Source: Datura wrightii (Eukaryota > Streptophyta > Magnoliopsida > Solanales > Solanaceae). From it: 64,000 bases of DNA. Positions within the stretch are counted from its first letter, which is position 1. Each line of letters starts with the position of its first letter. The stretch is from contig JASDFA010000027.1 of assembly GCA_035772735.1 (NCBI GenBank), positions 36,314,001-36,378,000 of the forward strand. Direction: 5' to 3'. Position numbers and translations under genes: made by a program. Below, one piece after another: positions 47,938 to 59,129 of the stretch. The notes below the pieces were generated by a model that had not been told where the DNA came from, did not search any database, and saw only the letters and a program-made list of their open reading frames with translations.

Positions 47938-49320
47938 ATGTCAGACCAGCAACATCCTACCACAGGTTGGAGCTTAGACATTGCAGCAGGGGAGGGCACC
48001 AGCAGGATGCCTCCCCCTCATTTGGAGATAGCCCGATCAGAGGGCCCTACAGAGGCTTCATCTCAGCCTCCTCAGCAGTCTCCACCACGTCAGGAGCCAC
48101 TTGGGGCGACATTACCTTCAGCAGCCCCTATATTGACACCCTCCGACCAGGAGGTTAGGAGTGCTGTAGTTCTATTAGCACAGATGATGGCTGCTCAGCG
48201 TCAGCAAATGCCATCTACAGTTGCAGAATCTTCAGGAGGGCCCGGTAGTTTGAGGGTCCGAGAGTTCTTAGCCCTGAACCCCCCACAGTTCACAGGCACG
48301 GACCGAACAGAGGACCCTCAGGATTTTCTGGATCAGATGCAGAGAATCTTCAGGGTTATGCATGCTACGCCTACTGAGTCAGTTGAATTGGCCGCATTCC
48401 GGTTACGAGATATTGCGGTATTATGGTATGAAAGCTGGGAGAGGTCCCGAGGGAGAGATGTTTCCCCTCCCACCTGGTCCAGCTTTTCAGGAGCCTTTCT
48501 AGATCACTATTTGCCGCGGGAGATCCGACAGGCTCGGGTAGATCAGTTCCTACATCTAGAACAGGGGGCCATGAGTGTCGGGAATTTTCCTTGCGGTTTG
48601 ACTCTTTGGCTCGATATGCACCAGCCTTCGTGGATACCATGGCATCCAGAGTGCACCGTTTTATTATGGGGTTGAACCCAGAATATGTCGAGACTTGTAT
48701 CACGGCCACCCTGCGAGAGGACATGTATATTTCCCGAATCCAGGCATTTGCCCAGAATATTGAGGGCATCAGACAGCGACATCGGGAGATCAGGAGGGTC
48801 AATCAGGAGCAGTGTCACCGGGATAGGTCAGCTGAGTTACAGAGAGAGGCCCGGGGGGGACCCAGGCCACGATTGTCAGACAGGCCGCCCAGGCCCCCGC
48901 CTCCACCGCAGTCTCAAGGAGGTAGATTCAGTCGTAGAGGGCAGTCAGAGGCTGGTAGAGGCTCGCAGACGGCAGACTCACCCTTACAGAGGAGGGCGGA
49001 GCAGAGTAGGTATACCCTACCACTTTGCCCTATATGCAGTCGACGCCATTCTGGAGCGTGCAGGTATGGTTCCACCGCATGCTATATTTGTGGCCAAGAA
49101 GGCCATTTGATGAGAGATTGCCCAGCCAGAGGTCGTGAGGACCGGGACAGACAGGATAGGGCATCAACAGGATCACGAGCTACAGCATCCTTGACTGGGC
49201 GCAGGCCCTCAGTTTCAGCAGGCAGGGGTCGGGGCAGATCAGGGGCCTCCAGTACAGGTGCGGGTCCAAGCCGCACATATGCCTTACCAGGGCGACAAGA
49301 TTCAGAAGCATCGCCTGATG
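47938..49320 (+). other. C: Gag region
   Basis: A Pro/Gln/Ser-rich N-terminus precedes the retrotransposon gag capsid domain: LNPPQFTGTDRTEDPQDFLD, FRLRDIAVLWYESW, LPREIRQARVDQFLHLEQ, then after the frameshift RFDSLARYAPAFVDTM. An Arg/Pro-rich linker follows, with CPICSRRHSGAC and the zinc knuckle CYICGQEGHLMRDC (49080-49121, CX2CX4HX4C intact). Gag forms the particle and binds the genomic RNA. Confidence 0.85.
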
Positions 49321-49880
49321 TCGTGACAGGTATGCTAACTATCTGCTCACACCCTGCTTATGTGCTAATTGATCCAGGGTCTACTTTGTCCTATATTACT
49401 CCATTTGTGGCACGGAAGTTTAGTATTGTGCCAGAATCATTACAGCAGCCCTTCCTAGTATCTACGCCCGTTGGTGACTCTATCACAGCTAGCCGAATTT
49501 ACCGTGGGTGTACAGTAGAGGTTGTTGACCGTCAGACCACAGTAGATCTGGTCGAGTTGGAAATGATAGACTTCGATGCCATAATGGGTATGGATTGGTT
49601 AGTACCATGTTTTGCTAATGTTGAATGTTGGACCAAAACGGTCCGATTCCACTTCCCGGGGGAAGCAGTACGGGAGTGGAAGGGCAGCACCGCGATGCCA
49701 AAAGGTAGGTTTATTTCCTACCTTCAGGCGAGAAAGTTGATATCTAAGGGGTGTATTTACCATCTTGTCAGAGTTCAGGATGTCCAAGCAGAATCTCCGA
49801 CACTCCAGTCTGTCCCAGTGGTAAATAAATTCCCAGATGTATTTCCTGATGAGTTACCTGGTATTCCCCCAGAAAGGGAA
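49321..49880 (+). other. C: aspartic protease domain
   Basis: VLIDPGSTLSYITPF carries the catalytic Asp (codon 49371-49373) in the DPGST form used by Tekay/Del elements. It is followed by the conserved MIDFDAIMGMDWL block and RFISYLQARKLISKGCIYHL. It cleaves the polyprotein inside the particle. The domain is unbroken. Confidence 0.85.
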
Positions 49881-50790
49881 ATAGACTTTGCTATTGACTT
49901 GCTACCAGGCACTCAGCCAATATCAATACCTCCTTATCGTATGGCTCCTGCAGAACTCAGAGAATTAAAGGAGCAGTTGAAAGACTTGTTAGATAAAGGT
50001 TTTATCAGGCCAAGTACTTCCCCATGGGGTGCGCCAGTCCTGTTTGTGAGAAAGAAAGATGGCTCGCTCCGAATGTGCATAGATTATCGGTAGTTAAACA
50101 AAGTTACAGTAAAGAACAAGTATCCGCTTCCCAGAATTGATGACTTATTTGATCAGCTACAGGGAGCCAGATACTTTTCTAAGATTGACTTGCGGTCCGG
50201 ATATCACCAGGTCCGAGTACGTGAGAGGGATATTCCTAAGACAGCATTCAGGACCCGATATGGGCATTTTGAATTTCTGGTTATGTCCTTCGGGCTAACG
50301 AATGCCCCAGCAGTCTTTATGGACCTGATGAACAGTATTTTCAGACCTTTCCTGGACTTGTTCGTGATAGTATTCATTGATGACATTCTGGTGTATTCTC
50401 GCTCTGAGGCAGATCACCGGACTCATTTGCGGACAGTGCTCCAGATTCTCAGGGACCGCCAGTTATACGCTAAATTTTCGAAGTGTGAATTCTGGCTTAA
50501 CTCAGTGGCCTTTTTAGGGCATATTGTCTCAGACACCGGTATACAGGTAGATAAGCAGAAGATAGAAGCAGTTAAGTCATGGCCTAGGCCTACCACCCCG
50601 ACTGAAGTTCGTAGCTTTCTGGGGTTAGCAGGATACTATCAGAGGTTCGTTGAGGGATTCTCAACTATTGCAGCACCTTTAACTAAATTGACACAGAAGG
50701 CAGCAAAGTTCCAGTGGACGGAGGCATGCGAGCAGAGTTTCCAGGAACTGAAAGACAGATTAACCTCCGCCCCAGTACTAGCACTGCCGG
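49881..50790 (+). other. C: reverse transcriptase domain, one amber stop
   Basis: It opens with EIDFAIDLLPGTQPIS and PYRMAPAELREL, then LRMCIDYR followed by TAG (50091-50093), then LNKVTVKNKYPLPRIDDLF, SKIDLRSGYHQVRV and MSFGLTNAPAVFM. The catalytic FIDD is at 50373-50384, intact. SFLGLAGYYQRFVEGFS marks the thumb/connection region. The stop removes all enzymes downstream unless it is suppressed. Confidence 0.88.
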
Positions 50791-51155
50791 AAGGCACAGA
50801 AGGGTATTCAGTTTATTGTGATGCGTCAGGTATCGGGTTGGGTTGTGTGTTGATGCAGCATGGTAGAGTAATTGCATATGCTTCCAGACAGCTGAAGAAG
50901 CACGAAAAGAATTACCCCACCCATGATCTTGAATTGGCCGCGGTAATTCATGCCTTGAAGATGTGGAGGCATTACCTGTACGGCGTCCATGTTGATATTT
51001 ACACAGATCATAAGAGCTTACAGTACATTTTTACTCAGAGGGAGTTGAATCTGCGGCAACGTCGCTGGTTAGAATTGTTGAAGGATTATGATGTAAACAT
51101 CCTGTACCATCCAGGAAAAGCCAACGTTGTAGCAGACGCCCTGAGCCGTAAGTCA
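50791..51155 (+). other. C: RNase H domain
   Basis: YSVYCDASGIGLGCVLMQHG with the first catalytic Asp at 50820-50822, then DLELAAVIHALKMWRHYL (Glu), IYTDHKSLQYI (Asp) and ANVVADALSRKS (Asp). All expected acidic residues are present. It removes RNA from the RNA-DNA hybrid during reverse transcription. Confidence 0.85.
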
Positions 51156-51379
51156 ATGGGGAGTTTGGCGTATTTGCGACCTGAGAAACAGAAATTAGCT
51201 AAAGAAATTCATCAGTTAGCTGATCTAGCCGTTCGAATAATGGAAATAGAAAATAATGGAGCAGTAATTCAGAATTCTGCAGTGTCATCGTTAGTTACAG
51301 AGGTAAAAGGACGACAGTATGAGGATCCCGATTTAGTCCAGCTCAGAGATAGAGTTCAGAAGGGTAAGGAGTCAGATTT

Positions 51380-52330
51380 TCAGATGACCGAGGATGGTGT
51401 GCTACATTGTAAGGGCCGCCTTTGTGTCCCGAATGTCGCAGGACTTCGTGGGCAGATCATGCATGAGGTACACTACGCTCGCTATTCCCTTCACCCAGGG
51501 GCGAGGAAAATGTACCACGACATCAGAGACATCTACTGGTGGCCAGGTATGAAAACTGAGATAGCCGAATTTGTATCTAGATGCGCTAATTGTCAGCAGG
51601 TGAAAGTAGAGCACTAGAAACCGGGTGGTTTGACTCAAGAGATAATGATACCTATGTGGAAATGGGAAGTAATAAACATGGATTTTGTAACAGGGTTACC
51701 CCGTACTAGACGCAGAAATGATTCCATTTGGGTAATAGTTGACAGGCTGACAAAGTCAGCTCATTTCCTGCCAGTAAGGGCTACTTTCTCAGCTGAGGAT
51801 TATGCCGAATTATATATCAGAGAAATAGTTAGATTGCATGGAGTGCCGGTATCTATTATTTCAGATAGGGGAGCACAGTTTATAGCTAGATTCTGGCAGT
51901 CGTTTCAGAAAGGTCTGGGGACGCAGATTAATTTGAGCACAGCATTCCATCCTCAGACAGACGGGCAGGCTGAACGTACAATTCATACGCTCGAAGATAT
52001 GCTACGAGCGTGTGTGTTAGATTTTGGGGGTAGCTGGGATGAACATCTCTCGTTAATCGAATTTGCTTATAATAACAGCTACCATTCAGCTATTCAGATG
52101 GCGCCTTTCGAGGCATTGTACGGGCGAAAATGTAGATCACCGGTGGGCTGGTTTGAAACAGGAGAATCAGCATTAGTTGGCCCAGACATTGTTCGGCAGT
52201 CCGAGGAAAAGATAAAGCTTATCCGAGAACGTTTACTGACCGCTCAGAGCCGCCAGAAGTCATACGCAGATAGACGGCGCAGAAATCTAGAATTTTCGGT
52301 AAACGACAGGGTATATCTGAAAGTATCCCC
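51380..52330 (+). other. C: integrase (zinc-binding and DDE core), one amber stop
   Basis: The HHCC module (HEVHYARYSLHPGARKM.., CANCQQVKVEH) is followed by TAG at 51615-51617. The catalytic core follows: MDFVTGLPRTRRRNDSIWVI (first Asp), VSIISDRGAQF (second Asp), TDGQAERTIHTLEDMLRACV (Glu), SLIEFAYNNSYHSAIQMAPF and EALYGRKCRSP. All DDE residues are present. It joins the DNA copy to the genome, giving the 5-bp duplications seen here. Confidence 0.85.
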
Positions 52331-52721
52331 GATGAAAGGGGTAATGAGGTTTGGCAAGAAAGGCAAGCTTAGCCCAAGATTCATTGGGCCGTATCAGATT
52401 CGGCGAAGAATAGGCCGCGTAGCATATGAGTTAAACTTGCCTCCAGAATTAGCATCTGTTCACCTAGTATTCCATGTTTCGATGTTAAGGAAGTTCGTAG
52501 GGGACCCTTCTACAGTAGTTCCAGTTCAGGATGTTCAGGTCACAGAAGAGTTAGCCTATGAAGAGGTTCCCGTAGCTATCTTAGACAGACAGATTCACAG
52601 GCTGAGAACTAAAGATGTTGCGTCTGTCAAAGTATTATGGCGTAACAGAAATCGAGAGGAAATGACATGGGAGGCTGAAGAAGATATGAAAATCAGATAC
52701 CCTCAACTATTCCAGGCCTAG
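52331..52721 (+). other. C: C-terminal chromodomain region
   Basis: FIGPYQIRRRIGRVAYELNL and HLVFHVSMLRKF are followed by EEVPVAILDRQIHRLRTKDV, ASVKVLWRNRNREEMTWEAE and DMKIRYPQLF. This is the chromodomain pattern that marks the Tekay/Del chromovirus clade. In such elements it is thought to direct insertion to heterochromatin, in line with the nested setting here. Confidence 0.8.
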
Positions 52722-52973
52722 TCAGACGACAGGTATGTCCGTATCATTACTTATACAGTACCTTATGATTGTAGGTTGTAAATGATAAAGAAGAAGTGGT
52801 ATTTAGTTGTCCAGTGAATTTTAGAACATTGTGTGCAGTGCCGGTGTTGGACTTTTCTGATTTCAGGTTTTTGCGATAGTCCATATTATAGGGGAAACTC
52901 TGCCAAAATTTTTCCAGAAAATAAAGTAAGCAGTCCTCTAGATAGCAGTATACATTCGAGGACGAATGTTCCT
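52722..52973 (+). other. C: 3' untranslated stretch with pre-tract hairpin
   Basis: About 250 nt from the stop codon to the polypurine tract. It ends with the perfect inverted repeat ACATTCG-AGGA-CGAATGT at 52952-52969. The open frame 52833-53021 runs into the LTR and is not a gene. Confidence 0.75.
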
Positions 52974-52986
52974 AAGGGGGGGAGAA
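52974..52986 (+). other. C: polypurine tract
   Basis: AAGGGGGGGAGAA sits directly before the right LTR start TGTTATACCCC. Confidence 0.95.
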
Positions 52987-55551
52987 TGTTATACCCCGTA
53001 GAATTCCCAGCCCTTAGATGACCTATTCGCACGTTGGTTAAGCATATTTGAAAGCCATACGTGCTAGGGAAAGGCACGGGAAAAGATCGGACGAGAAACC
53101 CATTGAAACCATCACGGGAGGAGCCGAGGCAGAGCCCCTCCGCGATGGCAGCGTGTCACAGAGGTGAGGCCTCCGCGATGGCTCCGTGACACGTTGCCCA
53201 GGTTCAGGCCCAAGTATATAAGCCCCCACTTTGGTTTAAAATCATTTCATGCTTAAAAATTTCCAGAATAGCGTAGAGAACAGAGGAAAACGAAGGAAAA
53301 ATTATATATTTCCGTCCGATTACGCTGCCAAACGCTGCCCAAACTTAAATTAATCCCAGATACCCGAGTATTTAGCAGCAAAGAGCATTTCTACGGAATT
53401 AGTTTCGCGAAATACGGCCAACGAATCGGCGAGCCACCGAACTAAAGTAAGTAGAATTGCTCTAAATTAATGTCTATGTGTTCCTAGCTGAGAAGTGAAT
53501 ACTTCTCCCTTCTGGGCCGCTGAAAAATAGCGAGTTTTCGACTGTCTTTCGATAAGCCTAAGTTTAGGCTATAAACTATATCGAAAGCAACGTTGCTCTT
53601 TACAATAAAGCTGTATTTAGTATTTATTGATGTATTTATGAATGCAGCTGGAAGGAAATAGTTGAAGTACCGGCCAAGCCTCGTCCGACGGACGAATAGT
53701 CGAAGATAAGGTATGTAAAGTTAAGTTTCCTCGGCAAGTTGAGTAACATTGAAGCAGTATAGTAATTTACAGACCAGTAGAATGTTCAGAAATTGATTAT
53801 TGTGTTATTTTGAATATTGGTGCAATATGAGAAGTTTTGGGTTGTAACGTGTACGATACCTATCCGTATGATATAGATTCGGACGTAAGTGGTTAAGATT
53901 GCCCAGTATATTCAGCATGTGATGTAATATGCCATGTTAAGATATTGTTGTGTTTAGCTGAAACCTCGCGAAGTAGTACAGTATCCGTGAAGCATTCCAG
54001 ACATAGAATAGTAACTAAATATGGTGTAGAAAGCATGTTAGAAGTAGGAAATCATGTTAATACAGAAACTCAGTAAACAGTATAGTTTTCAGCAGAAACA
54101 CCTTCTTGTATAACCTTTTCCCCAGTACAGTTTGACAGGAGGCTATACTTATATTTATACTTACCTGTCTCAGCATGTATCAGACACTTATAGATTACTA
54201 TTATTAACTCAGTATGTGATTTATATGATACCTTACACCTGTTAGTCTTAGCTTATGAGCTACACAGACAGCATGACTAGTTGAGACCGTTGTATTGATT
54301 GGGGTTGGATTACCTAGCATTCCTGACCGCCCAGGGTTAATAGCTGTATCGACTCGTCCGCCAGAGGACGAGGATACGTCACTCTACGGAGTGATATGCC
54401 GTCCCGCAAGGGGACGAAGATGGGATGCCAGTTTTCCCCATATTGTGCCTTGGTCGGCCCTTATACACCCCCGTCGAGCGGGTACGCCCGGGGTGTTGAT
54501 TTAGAGTCCTTCGGACTCAGGTACAGTTATAGTCAGGGGCTCAGCGAGACCAAATGCATACCCAGGGACCGGCAGGATGCTTACAACCACTATAGGAGAT
54601 GGGATGACCGGGGTAGGGGCATAGATTCCGTGTTGATTGTACCTCCCGGCTTATGGGGGCCGGGTAAGGTTTGTCTGTGCCATGTTATGTTATGTATGTT
54701 ATGTTATGTTACATTAGACATGAGTAGATTAGTAGTAGAATGATACGTCTCCAGACACGACACCTACTCCTCCTAGTATGATTGAGAACAGGTACGACTT
54801 ACATCATCAGATAGATAATCTAGTTCTTCCTATTTTAGTTTTGTCAGTTATGTTATTGATTTCAGATATCTTTTCAGTCATTGCTTTACATACTCAGTAC
54901 CAGCGGTACTGACGCCCGGTGGGGCGCTGCATTACTTGCCTGCAGGTACTCATAGACGAGCAGGCGATTCTACGTGACTCCCTGTCAGCGGTCGAGTATT
55001 CAGCTCCAGTCATCCGGAGGCTGAATTTCAGAGGTGTAGCTCAGTTCCTTTTGTTGTATATTATGGGTAGGTTGGGGCCCTGTCCCGATCAGTTCTATTG
55101 CTATTCCTAGAGGCTTGCAGTCTGTGTATATTCCCTGTGGTTAGATAAGCCGGTCGTGTGAGGCCGTGCAGTTGTATAGTTGCCTTTACTCTTTCTTTCT
55201 TTTGTAATGGCCGTGTGGGGCCATAGTTTGCCAGTAGTGGTGACCTTGCCGGTCACGTAGCTTTTCAGTATTTTATGTTTGAGTTACAGATAACTAGACA
55301 GCATGGTGGCCTTGTCGGCCGCATAGGTTTCCCTGAATTACTATGTTTCTGGTCAGCTGTTAGTACAGGTACAGAAGGCTATAGGCCAATGGGCGGGGGG
55401 CTGTATTTACAGCCGTTATATAGCCCTTTGTTCCCAGAAATGTGAGTTAGAGCCAGCCAGGCGCCAGATGCGCCCAGGCTTAACAGTCCAGCAGGTCAGG
55501 TCCTAGTAGGGCACCAGGTGCCAGTCATACCCCCCAAGGTGGGGTGTGACA
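52987..55551 (+). repeat. C: right LTR
   Basis: It has the same ends as the left LTR and is followed by ACTTA. TATATAAG is at 53215-53222. Hairpin arms are at about 53152-53163 (one change, CACAG) and 53182-53193. It carries the TGTAATATG 4-bp insertion near 53922-53930. About 98% identical to the left LTR by eye. Confidence 0.95.
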
Positions 55552-55556
55552 ACTTA

Positions 55557-56290
55557 GACCCGAGAAGATATGTTGAGAGCTTGCGTTATTGATTTAAAGG
55601 GTAGTTGGGATGACCAATTGCCTATTATCGAGTTTGCATACAACAATAGCTACCACTCCAGTATCCAGATGGCCCCATTTGAGGCATTGTATGGTAGAAG
55701 GTACAAGTCTCCTATCAGATGGTTTGAGGTTGGTGAAGCTACTTTAATCGAGCAAAACTCGGTTCATAAAGCTATGCAGAAGGTACAGCATCAGAGAACG
55801 ATTGAAAACTATTCAGAGCCATCAAAAATCTTATGCTGATGTGATGAGAAGAGAATTGGAGTTTTCTATGGATGACTGGGTTTACCTGAAAATTTCACCT
55901 ATGAAAAGGGTAATGAGATTTGGAAAGAAAGGAAAGCTCAGTCCGAAATATGTGTGACCCTACAGAATTCTAAGGCGAATTGGCAGGGTAATCTATTAGC
56001 TGGAATTACCTTTAGAGTTGGCATCTTTGCACCCAATATTCCATGTGTCACTATTTAAGAAGTGCATTGCTGATCCAACTTCAATTGTGTCATTGGACAG
56101 TGTGGAAGAGAAAGATAGTCTCTCATACGAGGAGGTCCCAGTCCAGATCCTTGACCATTAGGTTTGTAAGCTGAGGAACAAGGAGGTTGCATCAGTCAAA
56201 GTCTTGTGGAGGAATCAGCAGGTTGAGGGAGCTATGTGGGAGGCTGAAGCGGATATGATGGCTAGATATCCCAATTTGTTCCTTCCGACT
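55557..56290 (+). pseudogene. A: integrase C-terminal part and chromodomain, after C
   Basis: The frame resumes after C with REDMLRACVIDLKGSWDDQL, PIIEFAYNNSYHSSIQMAPF and EALYGRRYKSPIRWFEVGEA (55570-55839 open). Further pieces in shifted frames: RRELEFSMDDWVYLKISPMK, FGKKGKLSPKYV followed by a stop, then LASLHPIFHVSLFKK. The chromodomain reads SYEEVPVQILDH, stop, then VCKLRNKEVASVKVLWRNQQ and EGAMWEAEADMMARYPNLF. Together with the piece ending at 45158 this completes A's Pol. It has several stops and frameshifts. Confidence 0.85.
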
Positions 56291-56524
56291 CAGTTTCAGT
56301 TTAAGGTATCAATTTCCTCCCTAAAACTGATCTTAGTTCGTATGTTTCAGTTTCTTTCATGTAAATGAGTATGTGTATGATTAGTGAATTCAGTTCTTAC
56401 TTGTGATTCAGTTAAGAGGTAGTCATTCCACTAGTTTCCAACTTTCATGATCAGTATTAGTGTATAAAGATTGCTATTCTCTGCTTTCCTGTGTAGTTTT
56501 CAACATTCGAGGATGAATGTTCCT

Positions 56525-56537
56525 AAGGGGGAGATAT
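56525..56537 (+). other. A: polypurine tract
   Basis: AAGGGGGAGATAT lies before the right LTR start TGTAATTCC. The hairpin AACATTCG-AGGA-TGAATGTT (56502-56521, one mismatch) precedes it. Confidence 0.9.
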
Positions 56538-58881
56538 TGTAATTCCACAGAAACTCAAAGACTAGACTCGGGATATAAAATAGAGAAAACTGAAAAACCT
56601 ACACCAAGTCACAGAACGAGTTGTTCTGTGAACCGTGGGGAGTGACCACGAGTCGTTAAGTGACTCGTGGTGAGGACTTAAGACTTGACTGGAAATTTTG
56701 GAATTTGGGTAACCACGGAGGTTACCACGAGTCTTGGTCAACACCATGAGTAGTGGGGTGATCCGTGGTCAGTGGTGGAATGAAAGTTGGATAAGTCAGG
56801 CAATTTACCCAACGGGTCCTCACCACGAGTCGTGGTGTCGCCCGTGGGGACTCCAGTGAATATTTGGTAGTGGAGACCACGAGAGGTGACCATGAGTCAT
56901 GATCACCAACCACGACTCATCAGGTCTCCCATGGTGACCAGTGTGAGGGAATTAGGAAGTGCACTTGACGACTGGGACCATGAGTTGTGGTCACTGGCCA
57001 CGACCTGTTAGGTTCCTTGTGGGGGCTATCGATCAGTTCTCTCCTGTGAATTTTTCAAGAGTTTTTCAATAATTTCCTACCCTCCTAGACTCTAAACTAC
57101 GTCGTTTTAAGTATATCTTAAGACTATTAGAGGAGTGAAACGGTTCCCTTCCTCATTTTCCCCATTCAGACTTTCAGAAAACAACGTAGAGTTTCTCTCA
57201 AGGCTTTTCAGAGAAAGAAATAGGGAAGTTCATTCCTCCTTGGTTTCTCAAGGAAATTCTCCAGGTTTCATCATCAGGTATGTGGGAATTCAACAAGGAA
57301 ATAGTTTTTCCCTTTTTCCCCCAAAATCTTCCTATCTTCTTCATCAGTTCTAGCCCTAAAAATTATTGGAAGTTAAGAAATACTAGTCAGACTTCTTTAT
57401 TTCATGTGGAACATTATTTTATAATAACTATAGATATTTTCCACCAGTTTGTGATAGTATTGATGCTTATCCCTAGACAGTGAATTTAGCCCTAGTCCTT
57501 GAGAGTAGAAAAGACTAGAATCTTACTATAATGTTTAAACCTTGAAATTTTCTTGATTCTATCAGTGTTGTGGATTTCCATATTATTTGTATATACTGAA
57601 TTCTCAGTCAAATGCATCTTAGCCTACTTTCAATGAAAATGTTATAATACTCAATGTCAGTCAGGAATGTCAGCTGATCAGTTTGACTACAGAAATTCTC
57701 GAGGTGTCAGTAGTACCTCCCAATTATCAGAATTAGATTCAGAACCAGTTTTAGTGGTTCACAAGGTGGTCATGACACTTTTGGATAAGCAACTTTGACT
57801 AGCCTTAGGACCCCAGTTATAGATTATAGCTTATTTTTTAGACAGTTATGACGCTTCTAGATAAGCAACTCTGACCATTCTTAGAATCCAAATCCAGAAT
57901 CCGGTCCAATAAGACTCTCAGGGTGCTTTCAGATAGGTATTCCTGACTAGTCTTGGGCTCCAGCTTCGAGTTATCAGCTTAGTATTCAATCTAAGACTAT
58001 GCAGTGGAAGCAAGACTTAGCACCGAGTGGATCGGGGTTCCAGTGCACCAAGGTTCTCAAAACTACGTTGGCACTGTAAGTTAAAATTTTATTGGCCTCA
58101 TGGCCCCAGACTCTTGTAATCACTCAGTTCATGCCTTTACATCCTTGCAAGGTATATTGGGTCCTACCGATAGGTGTATACATCGGACTCCACGTCTAGC
58201 TCACGTGGTTATATGTCGGTTATAGACTCTCCCACTAGTCATCTCAGTTTTATTTCAAATCAGTTAAGATCAGTACCTTAGATTTAGGGCATGTTCTTGA
58301 CCATCAGACACGGTCTTTTAAACCATCTCAGTTATTACAGTTATTCAGTTCAGTAGTTTCAATTGGTCATTGCATGTCTTTTCAGTTCAGCATTTTTATT
58401 TCTTGCGTATGGTTTCTCTCACTTACTCAATACATTCTAAGTATTGACGCATACTTTTATGTTGTATCATTTTATGATACAACTGCAGGATCTCAATCGT
58501 AGTCTCGCTAGCCAATCGCTCTCCGAAGACTTCAGTGGTTCTAGTTGGTGAGGCCTCATCTATCGAGGACGGAGATTATTTCATTCAGGTAATTTTTTTC
58601 TATTTAGACCTTGAGTTAGCTGGGGGCTTGCCCTAGCAACTCATCAGTGGTACTTGGCTTTCAGACACAGACATGGGTTCAAACTCTTAGTTTTGTTCTG
58701 ATATTTTAAACTATATGATTCTGCTTTATTCTCATGAATGTTTTATACTCTACTTAAAAGCTTCCTCTATATTTATATGTCTACTAATAATGCGAGTATA
58801 TCATAGACCAGGGGTTGACCTGGGGTTACCCGTGACTCCAAGTACCGTGTCCCGTCCAGAGTGTAAGCTTGGGGCGTGAAA
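56538..58881 (+). repeat. A: right LTR (2344 bp)
   Basis: It starts TGTAATTCCACAGAAACTC and ends GGGGCGTGAAA (TGACA mutated), followed by CCTAG. It has a palindrome array at about 56640-57010, a TCAG/GTATGTGGG donor-like site at 57275-57283, and twin hairpins at about 58428-58480. It lacks one palindrome unit present in the left LTR. Open frames 57135-57353 and 57280-57483 are LTR sequence. Confidence 0.9.
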
Positions 58882-58886
58882 CCTAG

Positions 58887-59129
58887 ACACAAATTCACTC
58901 CCTAATAACCAGGGTTAAGATCATACTTTATTTGATCTTCATTCTATCTCAATAACCCTTTTATGAATTCAATTCATGAATATAGATATATGTTACTAGT
59001 CACGAAGTAATAAAATAGTAAAAGCAAGATCAACAAACAACTCATACAATAATTTTTTAATTAACTTAGTTTCATAACATCAAAAATCATACATTAGTTG
59101 TAACCCCATAAATAGGGTGTTTACTTATC
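58887..59129 (-). repeat. G: 3' LTR, middle piece
   Basis: It lies between the CCTAG duplication of A and the TTATC duplication of F (59125-59129). It continues the G LTR from 31412, and the reading runs on at 61420. Confidence 0.6.

Larger units (their letters stand above)
47938..52721 (+). pseudogene. C: gag-pol polyprotein, near intact (one frameshift, two amber stops)
   Basis: The start is ATG 47938 (MSDQQHPTTGW), directly after TTCTTTGGTTACAG/ATA; the upstream in-frame ATG at 47794 lies in the leader and is less likely. About 1590 codons remain if the lesions are ignored. Order: capsid, zinc knuckle, protease, RT, RNase H, zinc-binding and DDE integrase, chromodomain; it ends PQLFQA with TAG at 52719-52721. 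Lesions: a one-base shift near 48578-48583 (after GAMSV), TAG at 50091-50093 (after MCIDYR, where relatives have Q), and TAG at 51615-51617 (after VKVEH, where Q is usual). As it stands it cannot make full-length Pol. Antisense open frames such as 48371-48802 are shadows. Confidence 0.9.
45164..55551 (+). mobile_element. C: young, structurally complete Tekay-type Ty3/gypsy element
   Basis: The LTRs are 45164-47724 (2561 bp) and 52987-55551 (2565 bp). There is a perfect 5-bp target duplication ACTTA (45159-45163, 55552-55556), a canonical primer site, a polypurine tract, and one long gag-pol frame. By-eye comparison of the LTRs finds about 48 substitutions and one 4-bp indel (TGAATATG versus TGATGTAATATG), near 1.9%. 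At an assumed 1.3e-8 substitutions per site per year this is roughly 0.7 million years. It is inserted in the integrase of A, whose frame resumes at 55557. The coding frame has only three lesions. Confidence 0.95.
31418..58881 (+). mobile_element. A: Tekay-type Ty3/gypsy chromovirus, carrying B and C
   Basis: With B (7198 bp) and C (10388 bp) removed, A is about 9.9 kb. Its left LTR is 31418-31654 plus 38858-40969 and its right LTR is 56538-58881 (about 2.35 kb each). It has a perfect 5-bp target duplication CCTAG (31413-31417, 58882-58886), a primer site, gag, pol and a polypurine tract. All genes are decayed. It is inserted in the 3' LTR of G. B lies in its left LTR and C in its integrase, so A must be older than both. 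Confidence 0.9.

Noticed and set aside
48371..48818. 143-aa and 91-aa minus-strand open frames opposite gag of C
   Set aside because: Antisense shadows of a GC-rich coding region; no signature of their own.
46468..54743. Matching 60-115 aa open frames in the two LTRs of C (46468, 46569, 47092 and 54295, 54396, 54919)
   Set aside because: This is LTR duplication rather than conservation; no domain, and no start context relevant to the TATA box.
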